From Metridium senile (taxonomy: Eukaryota; Cnidaria; Anthozoa; Actiniaria; Metridiidae), in NCBI GenBank assembly GCA_949775045.1, contig OX459105.1, forward strand, positions 4,126,556 to 4,190,555: a stretch of DNA of 64,000 bases, written 5' to 3'. The notes beneath the pieces were generated by a model. That model was not told the origin of the DNA. It was given only the letters and a program-made list of their open reading frames with translations, and searched no databases. Position 1 is the stretch's first letter. Each line of letters opens with the position of its first letter. A program made the translations under genes and the position numbers. Below, piece after piece: positions 54,930-62,936 of this stretch.

Positions 54930-56384
54930 ATCATCATCATCATATCATCATCATCATATCATCATCATCATCATCATCATCATCATATCATCATCATCAT
55001 CATCAGCATCAACAACAACAACAACATCATTACTATTATTTTCATTTTCATCATCATTTATCATCATTATTGCCATCAACAACAATATCAAAATCATCGT
55101 CTTTACATCATCATCATCATCATGGTTAATTAATGTTAAATAAATTTCTTAAAATATATTTCATTTTTGGATATTTTTAAAAGATTAAGTTATCTCTTCT
55201 CAGATATTCCTTGACACAGATAACCAGCCAACAAAGGAATTTATCCATGAATTCATTGATGTTCGACCAGACCATTCATCATCAGTGCCATACTTCCTGT
55301 GTGATCGTTTTTATCACAGAGCAAAAATCAGCATAGCAATACCATCTAGCTCAATGGATGTCCGCATGATGATCCGTACAGGTAGTACATCTGTCTGTCT
55401 GTCCATCTCTTTCTCTCTGTATGGCAGTCTATATTATGTTCTGATTGTTCATTTCGTTTGTGTGATCGGTTTTTTTTGCTTGCTCATTTTGTTGTTGTTG
55501 CTTGTTTAATTGTTTGCCTGTTTGTTTGTATATTTCATTTGTTTGTTTGTTTATGTTTATTTGTTTTGTTTGTCTGGTTGGTTGGTTGGTTGGTTGATGG
55601 CTTTTTTAGTGGTTTGTTAACGTCTGTTAATGTGTTTGTTTGTTTGCTTAAATTCTGTCTTTCTTCCAAAAGAGTTTAGAGTACAAAATATCTACAAAAT
55701 ATATTTTTGGGTTGCATTTCAGTTTCTACATGTTTGACAAAGACCCAACAAGAGCTCGATGAAGAAACTGAACATGAGGACATTTTGAAAACCTACTTAG
55801 ACAGGATTGAAATACAAAATGGTGAAATGAAACTACCTGATGAATTACCAGTTGATTTTTGCATGTATTACTTGCGAAAATGTGAACGCCGTTCCTATTC
55901 CTATGACAAAGGAGAAGAGAGCTTTACTATTGTTATATCAGAAGAGCAAGAAATTGATCCTGGGAATGTTGGGAAACAGTTTGATGTCAAGGTAAATAAC
56001 TTCCTGTTGGCCTGCTCAAGTTGCTTGCCTGCTTGCCCGCTTGCTTAATTGATTAATTGATTGGTTCATGGATTAATTGATTGATGGATTAATTGATTGA
56101 TGGATTGATTACCTGATTGATTGACTGACGGACTGACGGACTGACGGACTGACGGACTGACGGACTGACTGATTGACTGATTGAATGATTAACTGATTGA
56201 TTAATTGATTAATTGATTAATTTTTTTCTAGACCAATATACACATCAACAGTGATGAAATCAATAAGCTCTTGAGAAGTGGGGAATGGGAACCAGAGCAG
56301 ATCATCAGCAGGCTGCCTACATTTTTATCAGTTGTGAGGGAAATTCAAGCAAATATTTCCGCTTCAGAATCCGAGGATTGCTAG
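39154..56384 (+). CDS. Multi-KH gene, copy C (intact frame, about 605 residues)
   Basis: Exons: 39154-39345, 39617-39658, 46785-46985, 47880-47909, 49579-49776, 51688-51873, 54294-54450, 54632-54843, 55204-55381, 55723-55991 and 56232-56384 (TAG). The sum is 1818 nt with consistent phases and no stop. Domain order equals copy B: KH-like 1-64, KH1 79-145, KH2 156-221, C-terminal region to 605. Exon 9 and 10 donors (GTAGTA, GTAAAT) and others are standard; 54451 GTTGGT is weak. The gene is twice as long as B because its introns took up a 3.9-kb composite insertion, an 840-bp foldback and several MITEs. Same unknown function as copy B; start inferred from the conserved ATG. Confidence 0.85.
39617..39658 (+). 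CDS. Microexon 2 of copy C (14 codons)
   Basis: QDYYRYLHNKQHGK, acceptor CAACAG, donor GTAATA. An ACCGGTAT expansion relative to copy B adds two codons in frame. Confidence 0.65.
39918..42087. mobile_element. 2.17-kb foldback element with 840-bp arms and CCGCCCG subterminal arrays
   Basis: The left arm from 39924 (GTCACTCCGCCCGAAAGTC) to about 40765 is the reverse complement of 41229-42079. The loop is about 465 bp. Each outer end carries five or six copies of a TCCGCCCG box within 100 bp (GTCGTTCCGCCCGG, AAGTCCGCCCGATC, GTCGATCCGCCCG). More boxes (GGGCGGAACGACC, GGGCGGAATGACC) flank the loop. Direct repeat GAACAGTCGG lies at 39908-39917 and 42088-42097, although the host is itself repetitive. 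No transposase. The arms differ by few bases (for example ACCACTC versus GCACTC near 40722/41278). Confidence 0.9.
42854..43205 (+). pseudogene. piggyBac transposase N-terminal relic, second copy
   Basis: As 15051-15398 with minor changes: FHPDAKEDFEGFGPDEIQ, stop after ARVNE, then SEEDRDEDEENTDDNACE and PIDYFNLFFTDELMQIITIQ, TNLFAEQT. Four extra bases (GCTA near 42966) distinguish it from copy 1, yet both retain the same downstream truncation, so the deletion pre-dates both insertions. Confidence 0.75.
43622..43684 (+). pseudogene. Remnant of the alternative terminal exon, copy C
   Basis: QKLAPKALNPLFEIMCRQLK then TAA, aligned to 24694-24756. The exon's 5' part and acceptor are replaced by the end of the transposon, with an in-frame TAA just upstream. 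Confidence 0.45.
43721..43920. repeat. Hairpin MITE, family of three (copy 2)
   Basis: TAACAGGTTCCCATTTAAAT at one end and its inverse ATGGGAACCTGTTA at the other, arms GTGTTGATGTGTGCTAAAAA / TTTAGCACACATCAACAC. TA flanks. Confidence 0.85.
44346..44605. repeat. GCATGCAT-rich palindromic tract, block 1
   Basis: Dozens of GCATGC/TGCATGCA boxes in an irregular order (CTGCATGCATGCAGGCATGC; GCATGCATGCTGCATGCATG). Strict purine-pyrimidine alternation over long runs. All six frames give Met/His/Ala/Cys-rich artefacts. A sister block lies at 46455-46645. Confidence 0.9.
44606..45179. other. AT-rich spacer in intron 2 of copy C
   Basis: No gene or clear repeat; lies between the first GCATGC block and the foldback element. 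Confidence 0.4.
45180..46019. mobile_element. 840-bp foldback element, 9-bp TSD
   Basis: Ends CGCAGTGGCTATTCGTACGT and ACGTACGAATAGCCACTGCG. Arms of about 300 bp (for example GATGGAGTAAGCGATTATCG facing CGATAATCGCTTACTCCATC). Direct repeat AAAGAAAAA at 45171-45179 and 46020-46028. The middle (45595-45665) holds a third, shortened copy of the subterminal sequence (CCCGTACTCGGACTT, TTTGCTATTAATACGTGAGT, CAAAATTATTTAGATTTTCA). Confidence 0.9.
46455..46645. repeat. GCATGCAT-rich palindromic tract, block 2
   Basis: CATGCATGCAAGTGCCTGCA repeats, then GCATGCATGTGGCATACATG and GCAGCATGCATGCACTGTCA. Lies on the other side of the foldback element from block 1. The whole 44145-46665 stretch is absent from unit B (25478-25485). 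Confidence 0.9.
46785..46985 (+). CDS. KH1 exon of copy C
   Basis: 67 codons: MNTTDGRTKVDIPWDKMG, LVIGKQHCNIKRIAQETG, AKIYVGKDEIYVGGDDEK. Loop GKQH. One extra Ala codon before the donor GTAAGT compared with copy B (GCAGCA), kept in phase. Confidence 0.88.
47294..47496. repeat. Hairpin MITE, family of three (copy 3)
   Basis: AACAGGTTTCCATTTAAATC, doubled TTTTCCCATTTAAATCTGTA, arms ATGTGTGCTAAACACACAGA / TCTGTGTGTGTAGCACACAT, end AAATGGGAACCTGTT. Confidence 0.85.
47880..47909 (+). CDS. Microexon 4 of copy C (10 codons, basic)
   Basis: NKNSKRPERK between ATAACAG and GTATCTG, phase 0. Position, length and AAGAG core match microexon 26764-26793 of copy B. Confidence 0.6.
47995..48050. repeat. 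(CTTT)n microsatellite
   Basis: Run of TTTC tetranucleotides with one interruption, followed by TTTA-rich sequence to about 48200. Confidence 0.95.
48247..48889. mobile_element. TTAA-flanked MITE, 635 bp
   Basis: TTAA then GGTACTAGGACTGGATAAA; right end GGATCCAATCCTAGTACC then TTAA. TTAA duplication is the piggyBac hallmark. The interior has GCCAGCCTGG / CCGGGCTGGC pairs near 48530 and 48630. Confidence 0.75.
48890..49578. other. Intron sequence, copy C, no gene
   Basis: Contains AATCACAGATCACGGATG and CACGGACCACGAAGAA stretches and an (ATC)n tract at 49380-49550 just before the KH2 exon. Open frames here lack family motifs. Confidence 0.4.
49579..49776 (+). CDS. KH2 exon of copy C
   Basis: 66 codons: VKSTKGMTKVGIPERAMK, SVIGKNHSNIKRFERETG, AVIEVIDGAIYVDEDVDQ, KKAIKTLKTYA. 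Loop GKNH. Phase 0 on both sides. Confidence 0.88.
50050..50272. repeat. MITE with long arms
   Basis: CGTACTGTAG start; CAACATTATTTTGACATTTT, TTCATCTCAATCGGACCAAT faces ATTGGTCCGATTGAGATGAA, AAAATGTCAAAATAATGTT; end CATCGTACAGTA. Confidence 0.8.
50580..50790. repeat. MITE with poly-G/poly-C subterminal tracts
   Basis: GGGGTGGACCATTTAACTTT, TGAGGGGGGGG, ATGATTT faces AAATCATCCAA, C(23), TTCTC, AAATCAAATGGTCCACCCC. A large C run replaces about nine G on the other side, so the tract has expanded. Confidence 0.8.
50800..51116. other. Intron sequence, no feature recognised
   Basis: AT-rich, no inverted repeat or coding signature seen. Confidence 0.4.
51117..51550. mobile_element. MITE bounded by TTAA
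   Basis: TTAAGTAATGATGTGTGTAA, GAAGTAGGCAA faces TTGCCTGCCTACTTCTTACA, CACATCATTACTTAA. TIR of about 30 bp with TTAA at both ends (or as part of the TIR). Confidence 0.75.
51895..52916. mobile_element. piggyBac-type MITE, 1014 bp
   Basis: TTAA then CCCTTTGACTCCTACGGCGC; right end AGTAGTCAAAGGG then TTAA. CCCTTTGA ends with TTAA duplication are classic for piggyBac-family elements. No transposase domain; one 95-codon frame inside has no motif. Confidence 0.85.
52917..53508. repeat. Intron sequence with dispersed-motif and short tandem repeats
   Basis: AAAAACTCATTAATAATTCA at 53046 is the end motif of the 4425 element family, followed by GCTATTAGTCCAATC also seen at 26932. GGTACGTGTGTCTTTAT.AT repeats three times at 53165-53245. 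Confidence 0.6.
53509..53611. repeat. Palindromic element, 103 bp
   Basis: TATATAAAAAACTCACAGCA, GTGTTTTATCAAGGATC, AAAAACCC faces GGGTTTTTATCATTGATAAA, ACACTGCTACTCGTTTTTTA, TATA. Loop is GCTGCGC. Confidence 0.75.
53640..53720 (+). repeat. tRNA-derived SINE-like sequence
   Basis: GGGTGACCTAGCGCTGG resembles an A box; GGGTTCGACTC about 30 bases on resembles a B box. No full cloverleaf. The downstream body is undefined. Confidence 0.4.
54875..55130. repeat. (CAT)n tract in intron of copy C
   Basis: Long CATCAT run with periodic ATATCAT breaks. His/Ser/Ile homopolymer frames are artefacts. Confidence 0.95.
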
Positions 56385-57834
56385 TGACTCCATGGATACC
56401 AAATTGTGTTAATCATCATCATCATCATCAGCAGCAACAACAACAGCATTTATTGAATTTGACTACCAACGGAGGAACATTTACATCATATAGCAAAATG
56501 CATTTGAATTTCTAAATTTCTAAACATATGATGTTTAGTTTTTAACAATTTTTTATATGATAAATTATATATTATAGATAGATATGTACATGCATGATTG
56601 TAGCACAGGGACCCCTAATCAATCTAATCGGTAGGTTAAAGTATCGGTAAGGCTTGTCGTATATCTTTACTGAACGTTTCAGGTCGATTATTTTTACTGA
56701 ACATTTCAGGTCGATTATTTTTACTGAACGTTTCACGTCGATCATTTTTACTGGACGTTTCAGGTCGACTATTTTTACTGAACGTTTCACGTCTATTGTC
56801 ATTTTCACCTTTTTGAGCATTTTGAATGGACTGTAGTCCATCCAAAATCGTCATATTCAGAAAATTTTGCAGCATTTTGCATATTTTCATCATTTTCCCT
56901 TCACTTCCAAGCTTGCATGGGCCAAAGTTTATTCAATATCAAATATAGTAATGGTTAAATACCTATAGATAGGGTCGTAATACTGATGAATGCAGACTTT
57001 TACAGACATTAGATTCTTTAATTGTGCTTCTAATAAAATTCATTCCATTTACATTCAAATTGTGGTATTTTATACTAAAATCCTGAAAAAAATTCATTCA
57101 ATATGACTGAACTAAGGTGCAACTTACTGACGTTTCAGGCGATATTCTACAACATACAGCCATTTCAAAAAACGTAGAATACTGAATAGTACATCCCAAG
57201 ACCGAAATGCATTCTGGGTCATGTCATATTTTTTTAAAGTAAAATAAATGATAATTAGTTATTTCATTGTGAATGCATTCCATTCAAAACAATATACGAG
57301 CTTGTTATGGGGAGTAAATATCGTTGTAGATGTATTATTTATTACAAATCAATGAGACCCACGATGCCCTATGGTCTTGGATGTATAAAATCGATCGACT
57401 TTATATGTAAGGCAGGGAGAAAGTAATTTATCCTGAACGAAATCGGCTGAAATTAATTCAGAGGATTGTAAAGATCAACAAGAAGACACTGTAAGAGTTT
57501 TGTTGAATTTGATAACATTTTAAGGCAAAACATCGAAGGTTCAAAAGTACCCATATATCCTTTAGTAAATCAACATAACAGTGAGATTGGGCTACCTGTG
57601 GTATCGGTTGAGTAATGTATACCAAAAAGCTGTTTTTATTAACCCATGAAACAAATTATATTAGTTAAAGTGTGATAGTCAAATGACAACAAGAGAACAC
57701 AATGGAATAAAGGTACATTAAAGAGGAATACGTTAAAGATTGTTTCACGGGTGAATGAGAACAACGGCTATACTGTTTTGTATTGCATAATCTTGATTAT
57801 TATGAATTAAATTGTAAATTAATTATATTGTTTT
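56385..57834. repeat. Flank duplicated after copies B and C, with 27-bp tandem repeat
   Basis: 56400-56610 matches the 3' UTR-like flank of copy B (CATCATCATCAGCA, TTTATTGAATTTGACTACCA). 56663-56805 is five copies of a 27-bp unit (ACTGAACGTTTCAGGTCGAT, TATTTTT). 56770-57790 parallels 34205-35334. No coding content. Confidence 0.8.
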
Positions 57835-58045
57835 TATATATAAATGATTATAGAACTAGATGGAGTAAATGACGAAATAAAATCAAGAAATCTCTTACAA
57901 ATAGAATAAAAAAAAGTGACCTTTCAGTTTGTTTCGGGGTTCCTGTGTTGCCAAATACGTCCTGCTGGGGAATCCCCGGGATTTTGGGCTTCCTGTGTAC
58001 TTACAATATGCTCATTCATTTGAGTACACTCGACTAATAAAAAGT
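57835..58045. repeat. Duplication-boundary segment, occurrence 3 (truncated)
   Basis: GGGGTTCCTGTGTTGCCAAA, GGGGAATCCCCGGGATTTTG, TTGAGTACACTCGACTAATA: the same order as in occurrence 2, then homology stops at the 77-bp repeat. It marks the distal end of the duplicated array. Confidence 0.8.
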
Positions 58046-58436
58046 TGTTTCTCCCATCTTCCTGTCTATTTTATGCTCTTTCTCTCTCCTCCTTATTTTC
58101 TCTTCTCCCTATATTTTCCCATTGTTTCTCCCATCTTCCTGTCTATTTTATGCTCTTTCTCTCTCCTCCTTATTTTCTCTTCCCTCTCTATTTTCCCGTT
58201 GTTTCTCCCATCTCCCTGTCTATTTTAAGCTGTTTCTCTCTCCTCTCTATTTTCCCTTCTCCCTATATTTTCCCATTGTTTCTCCCATCTCCTTGTCTAT
58301 TTTAAGCTGTTTCTCTCTCCTCTCTATTTTCCCTTCTCCCTATATTTTCCCATTGTTTTTCCCATCTCCTTGTCTATTTTAAGCTGTTTCTCTCTCCTCT
58401 CTATTTTCCCTTCTCTCTATTTTGATTAAAGGTGTT
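58046..58436. repeat. 77-bp C/T-rich tandem repeat, five units
   Basis: Unit: GTTTCTCCCATCTTCCTGTC, TATTTTATGCTCTTTCTCTC, TCCTCCTTATTTTCTCTTC, TCCCTATATTTTCCCATT. First two and last two units form subtypes (TTTTATGCTC vs TTTTAAGCTG). 77 is not a multiple of three, hence staggered frames. Confidence 0.95.
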
Positions 58437-58523
58437 TCTTTCACCTTCCTAATCATTTTCAGCCAACATACTTCATAAATTAAGTTAAGAAACAAATAAT
58501 TAAACAAGGGAATGTTTTCAAAC

Positions 58524-59075
58524 CTGACAGGCACAAGTAGAATAAGAAGAACAGGAAAAAACATCTTGGTATATGATGAGCCAAAGAATCCAAAGCCACA
58601 GATGACTACCAATTGTAAGAGCTGTAAGCATGTATACAGATGAATCTTACGCTGTGGTGCTCGACATATGTAATGGTTTGTTGGATAAGCACTCTATATA
58701 TTAGAAAGGAACATAATAATTCAACTGGATTCTGTGTTTAGGTATAAGGTAAAATAAATAAATAAATAAATAAATATGAATAAATAAATAAATAAATAAA
58801 TAGATGAATACATAAATAAATAAATAAATAGATAAATAAATAAATAAATAGATGAATAAATAAACCAATAAATAAATAGATGAATACATAAATAAATAAA
58901 TAAATAAATAGATAAATAAATAGATGAATACATAAATAAATAAATAAATAGATAAATAAATAGATGAATAAATAAATAAATAGATAAATAAATAGATGAA
59001 TAAATAAATAAATAAATAAATAGATGAATACATAAATAAATTAATAAATTAATAAATAAATAAATAGAAGTTGAA

Positions 59076-59122
<47 letters not shown>

Positions 59123-59235
59123 ATAGATAAATAAATAGATGAATAAATAAACCAATAAATAAATAAATAGATGAATAAATAAATAAATAAATAAATAGAT
59201 GAATAAATAAATAAATAGATGAATAAATAAACCAA

Positions 59236-59274
<39 letters not shown>

Positions 59275-59956
59275 ATGAATAAACCAATAAATAAATGAAT
59301 GAATAACCAAAAAAATAAATCAATAGTCTGATTAATAAGTAAATTAAAAAATATATATGAGTTGGTAAATAAATAAATAAATAAATATACACCCAATATA
59401 AATAAATAGATGAATAAATACAAAAGTCAGGACATCATTCTCTCAATTAAGTCTATAAACAGTATACACCTACTTGCAGTAAGGTTGTCATACAAAAATA
59501 TACATTTGTCACAAAGAAAATAGAACATTTGTGATTTAGTCAGCGATAGGAATTGATTAAAAGACAAAAGAAGATCACTCAAGCTGAACTCTCTCTTTTG
59601 TCTTTTAATTAATTCCTTTCGCACTAAATCGCAAATGTTCTATTTTGTATAAAAAAAAATGATGTAAAATACAATTAGAACAATAATGTCAGAGCTCATG
59701 AGTAAAAAAACCAGTTACTGCACCATACAGATATGCAAAATGATAATTACACCACTTTACCTGTTCAGTAACTAACAGCATGGACCGTTCAAACATCTGG
59801 TTGTTATATAGAGGGGTTATAGCTACAAACAAGAAAAGACCATCCAGTACAGCATTAGGGATGTATCCAAGTGGTGTCGGTATCATCAATATTGATAGAC
59901 CAATCAATACATGGGATATCAAGATTGATAGACGAGTCTCACGGACCTTGACAATA
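58524..59956 (-). CDS. SLC4A11-like transporter, two exons (partial gene)
   Basis: SLC4 proteins are multi-pass plasma-membrane transporters. The SLC4A11 branch moves H+/OH-, water or ammonia rather than bicarbonate. Exon 59761-59956 codes IVKVRETRLSILISHVLI, GLSILMIPTPLGYIPNAV, LDGLFLFVAITPLY and ..LLVTEQ. Exon 58524-58693 continues in phase with SAYPTNHYICRAPQRKIHLY and TCLQLLQLVVICGFGFFG, then KMFFPVLLILLVPVR. The VKVRETR, TAYP.HYI-like and PQRKIH segments fit SLC4A11 better than bicarbonate exchangers. These are the late membrane spans. Upstream exons and the last exon were not found. The gap to the terminal exon is filled by repeats and the duplicated array, so it may be broken. Confidence 0.8.
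58745..59420. repeat. (AAAT)n-based tract of about 670 bp in the SLC4A11-like intron
   Basis: AAATAAAT runs with regular ATAGATGA and ACCAATAA variants that form higher-order units. The 223-residue Tyr/Leu/Phe/Ile - strand frame through it is an artefact. Confidence 0.97.
59421..59700. repeat. Short inverted repeat in the SLC4A11-like intron
   Basis: TAGAACATTTGTGATTTAGT ... AATTGATTAAAAGACAAAAG faces TTTTGTCTTTTAATTAATTC ... AAATCGCAAATGTTCTA (59520-59643). A small MITE-like hairpin. Confidence 0.65.
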
Positions 59957-59984
59957 CTGAAAACAAATATGACACTATAAGATG

Positions 59985-60065
59985 GTATCATAGGTATTGA
60001 TAGACCAATCAATACATATGGGATATCAAGATTGATAGACGAGTTTCACGGACCTTGACAATACT
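59985..60065 (-). pseudogene. Partial duplicate of the SLC4A11-like exon (1)
   Basis: Repeats the exon's 5' half with its acceptor region (GATAGACCAATCAATACAT, GATTGATAGACGAGTTTCAC, GGACCTTGACAATACTG), then diverges. It lacks the rest of the exon and a donor. Confidence 0.75.
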
Positions 60066-60264
60066 GAAAACAAATTTGACATTATAAGTTTAGGGTTATC
60101 ATCATTATTGATAGACCATTCTAAAACTCATGAATTATTAATGAAGAGAAAACAAAGACAAAATCACTAGCGTTAAGGAGTTTGAAATCTGATGAAACAC
60201 TTGCATAAAATTAAGCCAACTTCGCTTTGAATTTCTCCAATAATTATATCCAATAATTTGAGAA

Positions 60265-60420
60265 GTAATATCCAACACTCGAAAGAGTGATTCATCAGGT
60301 AACTTTTCAAACACCTCAAAATGGGCCCCAAAAAAATCGGCTGCGCCTCGTTTTTTCAACCCATTTTTCGGTGTTTGAAAACCTGATGAAACACTCTTTC
60401 TCGTGTTTGATATATTACAT
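60265..60420. repeat. Hairpin MITE
   Basis: TATCCAACACTCGAAAGAGT, GATTCATCAGGTAACTTTTC, AAACACC faces GGTGTTTGAAAACCTGATGA, AACACTCTTTCTCGTGTTTG, ATA. It has landed between two exon-duplicate pieces. Confidence 0.8.
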
Positions 60421-60478
60421 CAATACATGGGATATCAAGATTGATAGACGAGTCTCACGGACCTTGACAATACTATAA
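60416..60478 (-). pseudogene. Partial duplicate of the SLC4A11-like exon (2)
   Basis: CATCAATACATGGGATATCA, AGATTGATAGACGAGTCTCA, CGGACCTTGACAATACT then ATAAAC where the true exon has the acceptor GAAAAC, so this copy has also lost its splice AG. Confidence 0.75.
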
Positions 60479-62073
60479 ACAAATTTGACATTATAAGATT
60501 AGAGGCGTGGCCAGAATGTGAAGGTATTCATTTGATACTGAGACCAATCAAAAAAACAGTAGAGTAAAAAGAACTATACTGAGAACTTATAAATTTTATT
60601 AGACCAAATACTAGGTGATTAAATCCAACCATGATTGATTCAACCAATTATCTGATGATCCAGAGGAATGCCCACAAACAAACAAAAAACAGAGCAGATA
60701 TATTAACTGAAGCTGAATAAAAATAGTGTATTATACAGTTTACAAAATTTAAGTTAAAAAAAAAATAATAGAAAATACATGTAAATAACATTAACTATAT
60801 AGCCAGTTCTCGTGTGTCCCATTTATTGTGGCACTCTTTAATTGTAAATTATATTCTTAGTTATTAATAAAAGAAAATAGACTTAACTTATAGACTACAA
60901 TTATATTAATTACTGGTATTAATGCCTTTAACATACTAAAACAATAATACTTACCAGTATGCCTTTCAAGGGGGTGTCACTACCATCCCAAAATTGCCTA
61001 TCAGTATAGGGTGTACACTCTATCTCAGATCAATTATCTAAGAAATATACACAGTTCTATTCAGGACTTAAAAGAACCATTTTCTAGACATCAGAGTCCA
61101 AATGAAAGTCGAGTCCAGGTTTTATTTTAATCAGTAACTCCAAGAGACTTGAACTTTTACAAATGGGTGATAACATGGCATATTATGAACATGATTACAT
61201 GATTGATGAACATCTGATAATCTGTCCCTAAGTATGATCAACTGTCCCTAGCTTCATGCTAACTATATGGCTATATGGCTCCATGAACTGAAAGCTCGAC
61301 AATTCAAAAAAATTTGAAATTTGAAGTACCATATAGTTATCATGAATCAAAAACCAGCCTACAAACAACTCTTTGATTTGTCCCTAGCTATTGATCATCT
61401 CTCCATAAGAGCCAGATCAAGGGCACGAGTATAACCCTGTACTGAGGGTCTAGTTATCCAAGGAGACGACAAAGCCAGAGTTGTCTTTTATGTTAGACAT
61501 TTTAGCCCGCTTGGTGTTTTTATTTCATTGGTTGGTATTTTAAAACAGCATTAAATATGTTTCATATTTTCATATTCATATTCACAAAGCTATCCTGAGA
61601 CACTAATAGGAAAATGTGAAGAACTAAATTGGCTGATTAATGTTAACAAAATGTGCACAAAAATAAACAAATAATCACTTATGAGTTATTTTAGGTTATT
61701 TTAATGATAAATTATAAACTTATTTGCAAATATTATAATGATAATAATAATAATAATAAACTTTTTACAGTGTTTCTTGATTAGCCTAACATTTTTGCTG
61801 CATTTGTTAGTATTTTTAATAATTTGATGCATGTTATATTTCTATAATTTTTTTTTTTTTTTTTAACTAAGTTCGGTTTCTTTGTCTTGTCACATCTTTT
61901 TAAATGTTTTTATTAGCAATTTTTTGAAAAATAAATTAACGAAGCTAAACTATCGTTTGTGGTGTATCTTTTTAAAAATACGAGGTGTTGTGTGACAATG
62001 AATGACCTTTGAATTTGCATGCGTAATTAGATTTCAACATAGTCGTATTTTGTACGAATTAAACGCTAGAAAC
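60479..62073. other. No gene recognised
   Basis: AT-rich sequence. This is where upstream exons of the - strand transporter would be expected, but I could not identify any with confidence. A poly-T run is at 61850-61865 and an (ATA)n at 61738-61760. Confidence 0.4.
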
Positions 62074-62433
62074 CACAGTCATCCCAAGCTAGTAGTTCAT
62101 GTTAGGGAGATTTAGTTCGTTTATATAGGGAATTTTTTTTTTTTTTAGGGAGATTTTGAGATCGCTAGACTGGTAGTTCGTTTTATGAAGATTTTGAGTC
62201 GTTTTAGGTTGATTTTGAGTCGTTTTAGAGAGATTTTGTGATCGCTCGACACATCCCCTAAAGAAAAATCAAAATCTCTCTAAAACGACTCAAAATCAAC
62301 CTAAAACGACTCAAAATCTTCATAAAACGAACTACCAGTCTAGCGATCTCAAAATCTCCCTAAAAAAAAAAAAATTCCCTATATAAACGAACTAAATCTC
62401 CCTAACATGAACTACTAGCTTGGGATGCCTGTG
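62074..62433. repeat. 360-bp palindrome with internal tandem repeats
   Basis: CACAGTCATCCCAAGCTAGT, AGTTCATGTTAGGGAGATTT at the left equals the complement of the right end. Arms of about 160 bp, loop about 35. Inside each arm TTTTGAGTCGTTTTAG-like units repeat. A poly-T/poly-A run (15 vs 13) is the main arm difference. Confidence 0.9.
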
Positions 62434-62639
62434 TAGAAACAAATAAAAACATGTGTAGAAAGCGTCCGAGTTATAAAATATAGCAGAATATGACATAACA
62501 ATACATCTAGGAGAAGTTCAATGAGTAATATCGTGCATGTTTAATTCGGATGCAAAATTCTAACAGAGTATTAAAGATTAACACAATATTCATTTATACT
62601 AAACATGTACTTTGAGATGTACTAATTATATCAATGTAT

Positions 62640-62915
62640 AACTCAATGTCCAGCAAAGATCCGATCTCATTTTGTTATGATCAGTTTGAACATTTTTCTC
62701 CGTTGCTAGTTCTTAATACTTGTCACAAAGATGGTGTGTCGACATGGCTTTCTTTCTTGTTTCTTAAGTTGCAGAAAATGACTTCAACTCCTCTTCATGT
62801 GACAGATTATTCTTTTGTCTTTCCACTGGTTATGAATTTCGATCATCATGAAGTCGTTTTAAGCACGTTTTTTTCTCAAAATATGATAAAGTTGGCAACG
62901 ATGCGAACACAATGA
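62640..62915 (-). repeat. Dispersed repeat, reverse of 37160-37380
   Basis: Same ordered blocks as the + strand copy at 37160-37380 (ATCGTTGCCAACTTTATCAT, CTGTCACATGAAGAGGA, ACACACCATCTTTGTGA). The 93-codon open frame on the + strand lies inside it and is not considered a gene. Confidence 0.65.
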
Positions 62916-62936
62916 AAGCGGCTAAGGGGCTTTTTA

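Noticed and set aside
54824..55143. Ser- and Ile-homopolymer open frames
   Set aside because: (CAT)n microsatellite inside an intron of copy C.
58045..58382. Family of secreted Ser/Leu/Phe-rich proteins
   Set aside because: Three staggered frames of the 77-bp repeat, each one period apart.
58701..59423. Long - strand open frames (up to 223 residues) rich in Tyr, Leu, Phe, Ile
   Set aside because: They are translations of the (AAAT)n tract; all frames are open because the repeat has few stops.
62634..62915. 93-codon + strand open frame with non-trivial composition
   Set aside because: Lies within a dispersed repeat also present, in reverse, at 37160-37380 where the frame is not kept.
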